Positions 1 to 5,475 of a stretch of DNA of 30,044 bases are shown piece by piece (position 1 is the first letter of the stretch; every line of letters begins with the position of its first letter). The stretch covers positions 1-30,044 of the forward strand of contig CATYOF010000018.1 of assembly GCA_958410215.1 (NCBI GenBank), written 5' to 3'. Source of the stretch: an uncultured Cryptobacterium sp. (GTDB lineage: Bacteria > Actinomycetota > Coriobacteriia > Coriobacteriales > Eggerthellaceae). Made by a program: the position numbers and the translations under genes. A model generated the notes under the pieces. It saw only the letters and a program-made list of their open reading frames with translations, did not search any database and was not told where the DNA came from.

Positions 1-81
1 TAGATAGTTAACGATTCTAAAGACGACCTTTACACCACTTTTTGAGACGCGACCCCACTATCAAAACAGCTTCTCATACTC

Positions 82-103
82 TATTGAGTAAAAATACTCA
101 ATA
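82..103. repeat. Inverted repeat, 9-bp arms
   Basis: TATTGAGTA and TACTCAATA form a perfect 9-bp inverted repeat around an AAAA centre, and a third half-site (TTGAG) follows at 106-110. The 14-mer CTCTATTGAGTAAA at 79-92 recurs exactly at 17567-17580, where it contains the -35 hexamer of the toxin-antitoxin promoter. The shape fits an operator, but no gene follows it on either strand in this window. Confidence 0.45.
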
Positions 104-176
104 TGTTGAGAATTCGAGCTTTTTAGTATTTAAGGAAGGCTTAGTCGACGCGTATGTCGAGAAAGCATAACCTGTA

Positions 177-342
177 CGAGTATTACAAAAACTGCTGGTT
201 TTATATGTTACGAGTATCGCAAAAACCGCGCTTTTAACATTGAAAGTATTGCGAAATGTGTATATTTTGCTTGTCTCAAGTGTTGCGAAAACTGCACTTT
301 TTCTTGTTTTTAGTGTTGCGATTTATGTCGTTTTTATCTTTA
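177..342. repeat. Degenerate ~33-nt tandem repeat, five units
   Basis: Five units begin at about 177, 211, 243, 277 and 310, spaced 34, 32, 34 and 33 nt. Each opens with a version of the core AGTATTGCGAAAACTGC followed by a T-rich stretch. Units 1, 2 and 4 are closest to consensus, and units 3 and 5 have decayed in the second half. A single further copy of the core lies at about 1731-1747. Cores differ by several bases and the alternating T-rich segments are not unique spacers, so this is not a CRISPR array. It may be an intergenic repeat family or a set of protein-binding iterons. Confidence 0.65.
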
Positions 343-675
343 CGGAACTCAGTTGCCTAGATAGTTGTAAGCAATGGCCGAAGTTTCTTCTCAGAAAGAC
401 ACTTCAAATAGAGGAATGCTGGAGCTCAAGCCAATTTATTTAGCGCCCGTGATAATTGAGAATCTCTAATCCCAAACACAGCAATAAGACCCTAACCACG
501 ATAACGACAATCCGTATTGTCCCAGATGAAACAAAGGCGCTGTCTAGCTCTACTCTTCACTAGACTCATAGTCAAGGAATACTTCAACTACTGTCTTTTT
601 TTATCTAGCGCTCTTCGTTATATGGTTTTCCAGTAACCTTTTATTTGTAAGTTGTGTTTCTGCAATAATTATTTT

Positions 676-1590
676 TTAGTCTTGCTCAGAATAATAATCA
701 TCGAGTTCATATGTGGTAACAGGCTTTATATGGAGCTCGTAACGCTCGATAAGCTTCACTAGATCTTGACCATTGATAAGCGTTACCGTACGAGACCCTT
801 GAAGCGCTTTTGTTTTGGCATCTGGAGTAAAATAGCTTGTTGTAACGAAGATGCCATAGTCGGCATTTTCTGAGTCCATGACCCCTTTAAACTTATCAAT
901 ATCGGGTCCGGAAACAGGCGAATTAGTAAACCGTTTGCATTGCATAACAACTTTTGAAGTTCTAAATTCATCAGATACGAATGTCCCATATCCGTCCATA
1001 CCATGATCGCCGGACATTTTGACACCCTTCACGGGATCAAACTTCACTCCCATCTTTGAAAAGAGAAGACGCGAAAAGCTTTCGAACTTTTTAGGTGAGA
1101 ACTGTTTTATCTTATCTAAAACATCGATCTTCCATTGATCTAGTACGTCTTCTACATCGTTTTTTTCTTCAGTAGTTTCTAAAGAGTCGTTCTTATCTGC
1201 TGTATCTTTAGTTTTGGAAGGTTTATTGTTGCTGTGCTTTGTTGCCCAAAATTTTTTTATTTGTTCTTGCTCTTTCTTATTTGGATATAAATCAATATTT
1301 ACCAAACGACCTTTTTCCGTAAGAACAATATCCCCTTTGCGAGAATAGTTTTCTATATAACCTAAATGTAAAAGCTCCTGAATGCCGAAGTTAAAATCAA
1401 AGTTAAACGGTATGTATTGGTTTCCTTTTTTTGAAGTAATCGGTTCAAATACGTCTTCATAAGTAAGTTCGTTTGTGCTGTCATCGACGATTTGCTCTTT
1501 AATCTTTTGTCTATCAGCACTCCCACCAAGTTCTACAAGAGCGTGAAGGATAGGAGCTCCTACGTTCTGTCTTTTATACCCCTCCGCCAT
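676..1590 (-). CDS. mrr: Mrr-like type IV restriction endonuclease
   Basis: The product is a DNA endonuclease of the Mrr family, which cleaves modified or foreign DNA without a partner methyltransferase. The N-terminal ~110 residues (starting AEGYKRQNVGAPILHALVEL) look like the winged-helix Mrr_N domain. A charged linker follows at about 112-147, and the restriction-endonuclease-fold core lies at about 160-275. The core has the PD-(D/E)xK-type signature: Asp199 in GDHGMDG, then Gln217 and Lys219 in MQCKR. The reading frame extends to a GTG at 1599. I prefer ATG 1590 (304 aa), because AAGGAG sits 8 nt before it and would overlap the GTG. No methylase or specificity gene lies nearby, which fits type IV. 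An elaborate inverted repeat lies just upstream (1634-1677). Composition is AT-rich compared with the 5-30 kb part, suggesting horizontal acquisition. The family call is strong; the substrate is unknown. Confidence 0.85.
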   Translation of the reverse strand: MAEGYKRQNVGAPILHALVELGGSADRQKIKEQIVDDSTNELTYEDVFEPITSKKGNQYIPFNFDFNFGIQELLHLGYIENYSRKGDIVLTEKGRLVNIDLYPNKKEQEQIKKFWATKHSNNKPSKTKDTADKNDSLETTEEKNDVEDVLDQWKIDVLDKIKQFSPKKFESFSRLLFSKMGVKFDPVKGVKMSGDHGMDGYGTFVSDEFRTSKVVMQCKRFTNSPVSGPDIDKFKGVMDSENADYGIFVTTSYFTPDAKTKALQGSRTVTLINGQDLVKLIERYELHIKPVTTYELDDYYSEQD

Positions 1591-1633
1591 ATCTAACACT
1601 CCTTATAAAAGTTTACATTCATTTTTAATAGTC

Positions 1634-1677
1634 TATCTTGACCAAGATAACCTTATTTCTTAGCAATAAGGTTATCT
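1634..1677. promoter_or_regulatory. Overlapping inverted repeats upstream of mrr-like gene
   Basis: AGATAACCTTATT (1645-1657) and AATAAGGTTATCT (1665-1677) form a perfect 13-bp inverted repeat around TCTTAGC. Its left arm overlaps a second inverted repeat, TATCTTG/CAAGATA (1634-1649, 2-bp gap). They lie about 45-90 bp before the mrr-like start. The arms are AT-rich and no T run follows on either strand, so an operator is more likely than a terminator. TATCTTG occurs once more at 1724-1730. I infer autoregulation or control by a trans factor. Confidence 0.45.
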
Positions 1678-1836
1678 AAGAGCGTGCTTTCTCCAAGACA
1701 GGTCTCGGGCTAGAGGGTGTACCTATCTTGAAAGTATTGCGAACAGCGCACGCACTGTAATAGTAGCAACTAAAGGAAAGTACTTGGATGCGAAAAGGGA
1801 GTGACTATATTTCTGGGAAGTAATTAAAATCGCAGC

Positions 1837-3054
1837 CTAGAATACCTTCTTTTGATAGTTCTTCATGAGTTTGCAGGCGGTTTCTTTAACAGATAGCTCC
1901 AATACTTTGGCACGCTGCTCCTCAAATGCTGTGCGAGTGTCTGGTGTTTGCAATTCGTATACTAGGTCGAAATCAAAATGAAAGTTTTTCAAACGCGAAA
2001 GCTCTTCATATTGTCGATTACCCATAACAAGTTCAGCTTGTTCTAGCACATTTTGCGAAAAAGCACCCGGCATAGAAGCTAGCTGGTTCTTCATAAACTC
2101 TGGCGTAAGATCATCCGTTAATTCCTGGGCAAACAAGGAAAGATTATTGTCATAAATTGGAGCAAAGCCCTTAATTTTGCCTGAGTGGTTATCGCGCAGT
2201 ATTCCATAATTACCTAAATGTCTATCCTTATTCGCAATCACTGCATCAAACACCAGCATAGATTTGAACGATTCCAGCGCTTCTTTACTTATACATTCAA
2301 AATATTTCATTGCGCGCATAAGATTCATTGAAGCAAACCGCGAAGCCGACAAAGCGTAGCCAAACTGGACAAAAGAAGTGTCAGCATCATTCATAAGAGG
2401 GCAGGTCGAGCATAATTCGTCGTGCCAAACTTCAAGCGAATAGCTTACATGATTAAGCCCCATAGCCTCTGCTACCTGCGATGCTAAATATTCAGAATAA
2501 GGCTCTTTACCTGTATTTGATGCTCTCCAGGCACTACCAGCTTTGTAAAGCACCAGTTGTCCATTAATGTTTCGCCATGCTTTAGGAAAGGTTCCTGCAA
2601 CAGAAAGCTCACTTGGAATGTTGCTGTGTATGGCGTTCTGGGGACTAACACCAGTTAAAGAAATGAGCTGTAACGTGGTATCTAAATCATTATCAAAAAG
2701 ATTGTATGCTGAAAAAGATAGGGTATCGCTTTCTGGAACAATCGAATAAGAATCGTTAACTGACACCCCTCGCGTTACATCGATAATGTCTTTAGAACGA
2801 GAAACGTTTAATCCGAAAGGCTTTAGTATTTCTTCAATATAAGCTCGATTACGCGGAATCGTTCTTGTGTCAAGAAATCGCTGTAACTCATAATCGCTTC
2901 TCTCTGCAAGCATATTGAGTGGAAGAAGAAATTCATTGCCGGGCACTACCTGGAGCTCACAAGCTTCGGTTTCACCAAATTCGTTAGTATGGTATTCGAA
3001 GGTTGCAATAACCTGATCGTATAACTTCAAATGGTATGTTTCTATTTTAACCAT
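1837..3054 (-). CDS. HipA-like serine/threonine kinase, solitary
   Basis: The 405-aa product belongs to the HipA/phosphatidylinositol-kinase-like fold. HipA toxins phosphorylate translation factors such as glutamyl-tRNA synthetase and cause dormancy. Visible motifs are GTFPKAW (154-160, matching the nucleotide-binding loop of HipA), Lys171 in VLYKAG (probable ATP-binding lysine), the catalytic loop NKDRHLGN (275-282) and the metal-binding segment APIYDNNLSL (298-307). The catalytic residues all look intact. The N-terminal ~140 residues do not obviously match the usual HipA N-terminal subdomain. No HipB-like helix-turn-helix gene is adjacent on either side, which is unusual for a toxin. It may therefore be a kinase with another role, be self-regulated, or have lost its partner. 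Translation starts at ATG 3054, behind a weak GGTGG-type site. The gene follows the tRNA terminator by about 75 bp. The family call is confident; the target is not known. Confidence 0.75.
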   Translation of the reverse strand: MVKIETYHLKLYDQVIATFEYHTNEFGETEACELQVVPGNEFLLPLNMLAERSDYELQRFLDTRTIPRNRAYIEEILKPFGLNVSRSKDIIDVTRGVSVNDSYSIVPESDTLSFSAYNLFDNDLDTTLQLISLTGVSPQNAIHSNIPSELSVAGTFPKAWRNINGQLVLYKAGSAWRASNTGKEPYSEYLASQVAEAMGLNHVSYSLEVWHDELCSTCPLMNDADTSFVQFGYALSASRFASMNLMRAMKYFECISKEALESFKSMLVFDAVIANKDRHLGNYGILRDNHSGKIKGFAPIYDNNLSLFAQELTDDLTPEFMKNQLASMPGAFSQNVLEQAELVMGNRQYEELSRLKNFHFDFDLVYELQTPDTRTAFEEQRAKVLELSVKETACKLMKNYQKKVF

Positions 3055-3125
3055 CTGCCCGCCACCACATAATTCTTCTTGATAATCGGGAAAACTTTTG
3101 ACGAAACCAGAAGTATCATAATATG

Positions 3126-3161
3126 AAAAAGCAGGCCGACCGATTCATCGATTGACCTGCT
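3126..3161 (-). terminator. Rho-independent terminator of tRNA-fMet
   Basis: On the minus strand AGCAGG...CCTGCT closes a stem of about 14 bp with one mismatch and a TGAA loop (3130-3161), followed directly by TTTTT. It starts only 8 nt after the tRNA CCA end. Confidence 0.8.
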
Positions 3162-3169
3162 GAAACATT

Positions 3170-3246
3170 TGGTCGCGGGGGCTGGATTTGAACCAACGAC
3201 CTCCGGGTTATGAGCCCGGCGAGCTACCAGACTGCTCCACCCCGCA
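3170..3246 (-). tRNA. Initiator tRNA-fMet (CAT), CCA encoded
   Basis: The 77-nt cloverleaf is complete. The acceptor is GCGGGG/CCCCGC plus a first position, the D arm is GAGCAG-GCTC, the anticodon CAT lies at minus-strand 3212-3210, the T arm contains GGTTCAAATCC, and CCA is encoded. The anticodon stem has the three consecutive G:C pairs (GGG...CCC) that mark bacterial initiator tRNA and direct it to the ribosomal P site. Position 1 is U opposite G72, rather than the C1xA72 mismatch usual in Escherichia coli. A U:G pair is still weak, so formylation and exclusion from elongation are plausible. The gene has its own promoter and terminator and forms no tRNA cluster. Confidence 0.95.
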
Positions 3247-3277
3247 CTATCTGGTTGCGCCCTAAGCGCAATAATTC

Positions 3278-3305
3278 AGTATATATATTTGAATTTTTTA
3301 CGCAA
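3278..3305 (-). promoter_or_regulatory. Probable sigma-70 promoter of tRNA-fMet
   Basis: Minus-strand TTGCGT (3305-3300), a 16-bp AT-rich spacer and TATACT (3283-3278) resemble -35 and -10 elements. The predicted start lies about 25 nt before the mature tRNA 5' end, leaving a short leader for RNase P to remove. Confidence 0.6.
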
Positions 3306-3475
3306 CAGAAACAATCACGTATTCACAGATTGCACACAATAGCAGGATTAACTGTTAACTTCGCTTTATTTCCAATCCTAACCAAACACTTAGGAAGGCT
3401 CTTCCTTTAGCCAGATTTTTTACTTGGCTGATCTTGGCCGATACTCGTTCAAGCTCGTTACTTTGCTGATCATGT

Positions 3476-4849
3476 TTAGCTACATAACTTCTGCTGTTTC
3501 TTAAGGCCTTCCTTAAACTTCTGCAACAGTTCGTCCCCTTCATAGCCTGCATCAATCAACTCTTGCAAAAGAGCGACCGATTGTTGTTCGTCACGCACTT
3601 CTACCGTCGTAAATTCCTGCTCTTGATTCAATTCATCCATAAAAGCATATTCCACTGTTTCAGGATCGGTGCATCTAATTTGACTAATATCATCCGAAAG
3701 GAATGTTCGCTGCAGGTATTCACCAAAATAGGGAATTTCAAAAGAAACCGAACCCCTACCTGCAGGAGCAATAATTTTCGCCGTTATTAAACTTGCTCTA
3801 TACTTATTTGCCCAACTGATACTTTTCCCAACCCTTTTGGCTATATCAGCTACTTTGGAAATTCCTTCATCAATCGCCATTGCTCGCACAAATTCTTGCT
3901 GCGCATCGGTAAGTCCCTTGTAAGCTGGAGCACATACCGCTTCGCCAAAAGCAACTTTAGAATCAGCAACGCCTTGTTCTATATCGAAAGCTTCAATTTC
4001 CTTCGAACCTCTACGCCAAGCAGACTGCCACATGTAATAGCCAATAAGCTGAACCATGTAAGGATAGCCTTGCGCGAACTTTGCCGCTTGCAATGCATTA
4101 TCAAAGCTGATCATTAAACCAGAATCGCTTACTGCCTGCACATAAGCATATGCTACTTCTCTTAAGTGAACTGGCTTCAAATCCTGACGCTGACTGCGCC
4201 GCAAAAAAGTAAGAACATTGTCGTTTACCAGCTCGTCAACCATCGAAGGCAAGCCCGCAAAAATAAACGCGATTCCCTTCTTCTCGTTATCCGGCACATC
4301 TTTCATGTCTTCGTTGCGGATAATATGCTGAACGGTTGTTGCTAATGCAACCATATCTTCACGCGAAGCCGCTTGAGCTTCATCTATAGCAAAAAGAACG
4401 CCCTTTCCTTTTCCTACCTTCTTTAAACGCTCTTCAATAGCTTCGTGTAAAGCAAGAGCAATGTTTTCTTTTCCTTGAATGTTTTTAGGCTGTGACTTAG
4501 AAAAACCAACACTTCCCAGCTGCAGCGAAGCAACTCCAGAAATTGAAAGTGCTGGATTAAATTCCGCATAGGTATTTCTATCTTTATTTTCAGATAATTC
4601 TGCTATAAGACGACTGCATAACCCAGCCGATGCAGTTTCTGATATTACAAACCAACCTTGGTTTCTTGCCAGTTTACTTAGCTCAGTAAGCATGACCGTC
4701 TTACCAAAACCACGTTGACCAGTAATAAGCATAAGTCGCCCTGGGGCTCCGGCACCGTTTTCCAGTGCCTCCGAAAAATCGCTCACAATGGATTCGCGAC
4801 CAATTAGAACGGGTGGCATTTTTCCAGCAGTAGGTTTAAAAGGATTCAT
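3476..4849 (-). CDS. AAA+ ATPase with C-terminal winged helix
   Basis: The 457-aa product is a soluble P-loop ATPase of the archaeal-ATPase/Orc1-Cdc6-like type. Walker A is GQRGFGKT (44-51), Walker B is IDEAQ (155-159), and the strand GIAFIFAGLPSM near 200 fits sensor 1. Residues ~315-390 (DEGISKVADIAKRVGKSISWANKYRASL) look like a winged helix, and the end is acidic and then Lys-rich. Proteins of this type often occur alone in actinobacterial genomes; their cellular role is mostly undefined, and some act as DNA-binding switches. The start ATG 4849 has GAAAGG 9 nt upstream. A run of exact 10-bp-period repeats lies 30-100 bp before the start and may carry its promoter or operator. I do not assign a specific function. 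Confidence 0.75.
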   Translation of the reverse strand: MNPFKPTAGKMPPVLIGRESIVSDFSEALENGAGAPGRLMLITGQRGFGKTVMLTELSKLARNQGWFVISETASAGLCSRLIAELSENKDRNTYAEFNPALSISGVASLQLGSVGFSKSQPKNIQGKENIALALHEAIEERLKKVGKGKGVLFAIDEAQAASREDMVALATTVQHIIRNEDMKDVPDNEKKGIAFIFAGLPSMVDELVNDNVLTFLRRSQRQDLKPVHLREVAYAYVQAVSDSGLMISFDNALQAAKFAQGYPYMVQLIGYYMWQSAWRRGSKEIEAFDIEQGVADSKVAFGEAVCAPAYKGLTDAQQEFVRAMAIDEGISKVADIAKRVGKSISWANKYRASLITAKIIAPAGRGSVSFEIPYFGEYLQRTFLSDDISQIRCTDPETVEYAFMDELNQEQEFTTVEVRDEQQSVALLQELIDAGYEGDELLQKFKEGLKKQQKLCS

Positions 4850-4880
4850 GATAGTGCCTTTCAGTTACACACTATTTGTG

Positions 4881-4950
4881 CAGTTCTACACTATCTTATA
4901 CCATTTTCTACTGTTTTATACTCTTTTATACTGTTTTACACTGTTGTGCA
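4881..4950. repeat. Seven tandem decamers, period exactly 10 bp
   Basis: Seven 10-bp units run in register: CAGTTCTACA, CTATCTTATA, CCATTTTCTA, CTGTTTTATA, CTCTTTTATA, CTGTTTTACA, CTGTTGTGCA. The minus-strand consensus is TATAAAACAG. They fill most of the space between the orphan helix-turn-helix gene and the ATPase start. The T/A tracts repeat once per helical turn, which would bend DNA or place several copies of a binding site on one face. Confidence 0.75.
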
Positions 4951-4964
4951 CCGTGCGGACAGCT

Positions 4965-5312
4965 CTACTTCCCAGAAACCAGCCCGAATGCTGCTTCGCC
5001 ATCTTCCAAATACATGCCAACCCATTCCTTTACGCGATGCCTGTTCGGGATGTGATACTTCTGCATAACCTCAACAACACCCATGCCGTCAATGCGATCA
5101 CGCGCCACAGCCACCTTTACTTCCGGCGCATAGGTTATGCGCTCGCCTGTATGACTGGTCAGAAACTCTTCGGTGCCCAACGCGCGCCATGTGTACGACC
5201 AATCGCGCACGGTTTCGCGGTTCACTCCCAATTCGGATGAAACCGCTTTATATCCCAAGCCTTTTTCAAACAGCTCGGCTGCTTTTTGTCGAAGATTCTT
5301 GCTCCAGTTCAT
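4965..5312 (-). CDS. IS3 OrfA-like helix-turn-helix protein, orphan
   Basis: The 115-aa product resembles the small OrfA subunit of IS3-family (IS150-like) transposases. A first helix-turn-helix lies at about 5-40 (LRQKAAELFEKGLGYKAVSS then LGVNRETVRDW). A second, more degenerate one at about 65-100 contains VVEVMQKYHIPNRHRVKEWV. A normal start is present: ATG 5312 with GAGGGG 8 nt before it. No OrfB integrase with a DDE motif follows, and I see no IS terminal inverted repeats. It is either the remnant of an insertion sequence or a domesticated DNA-binding protein. Its stop lies 15 nt from the 10-bp repeat array, so it could act there, but that is speculation. Confidence 0.55.
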   Translation of the reverse strand: MNWSKNLRQKAAELFEKGLGYKAVSSELGVNRETVRDWSYTWRALGTEEFLTSHTGERITYAPEVKVAVARDRIDGMGVVEVMQKYHIPNRHRVKEWVGMYLEDGEAAFGLVSGK

Positions 5313-5332
5313 AATAAGCCCCTCAATACAGC

Positions 5333-5366
5333 AAGGGAGCTCGAGCGCTTTATCTCGAACTCCCTT
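5333..5366. terminator. 13-bp hairpin downstream of the adhesin gene
   Basis: AAGGGAGCTCGAG and CTCGAACTCCCTT pair over 13 positions with one mismatch and an 8-nt loop. It lies 110 bp past the adhesin stop and just before the orphan helix-turn-helix start. No T run follows, so it may be a weak terminator or an operator. Confidence 0.35.
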
Positions 5367-5419
5367 GAACCTAAAACCTTCCCGCGCTTCCTAGAAGGCT
5401 TAAGGCTTTACAAGAAATA

Positions 5420-5465
5420 TCCCGGCTCCGACGAGGCTTAATCCTGTACCTGTTCGGAGCTGGGA
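5420..5465 (-). terminator. Probable terminator of the giant adhesin gene
   Basis: TCCCGGCTCCGA (5420-5431) and TCGGAGCTGGGA (5454-5465) pair over 12 positions with one mismatch, with a 22-nt loop. It starts 11 bp after the adhesin stop. On the minus strand it is followed by ATATTTCTTG, a modest T-rich tail. Confidence 0.5.
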
Positions 5466-5475
5466 TTGGTATTAA

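Larger units (their letters stand above)
1..675. other. AT-rich region without a convincing gene
   Basis: I see no credible coding sequence here. The only ORF, at 240-443 on the plus strand, begins at a TTG inside the tandem repeat described separately and has no ribosome binding site or recognisable domain. The stretch holds an inverted repeat at 82-103 and the ~33-nt degenerate repeat array at 177-342. From 343 to 675 I see only AT-rich sequence downstream of the Mrr-like gene, with no strong hairpin followed by a T run. It may be the decayed remnant of an accessory locus. Confidence 0.5.

Noticed and set aside
177..342. CRISPR array
   Set aside because: The cores are degenerate, unit length wanders from 32 to 34 nt, the intervening T-rich parts resemble each other, and no cas genes are present.
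3174..3246. Elongator tRNA-Met or tRNA-Ile (lysidine) identity
   Set aside because: Three consecutive G:C pairs in the anticodon stem and the overall match to bacterial initiator tRNA point to tRNA-fMet.
4965..5312. Complete IS3-family element
   Set aside because: Only an OrfA-like ORF is present, with no OrfB, no terminal inverted repeats and no target duplication.
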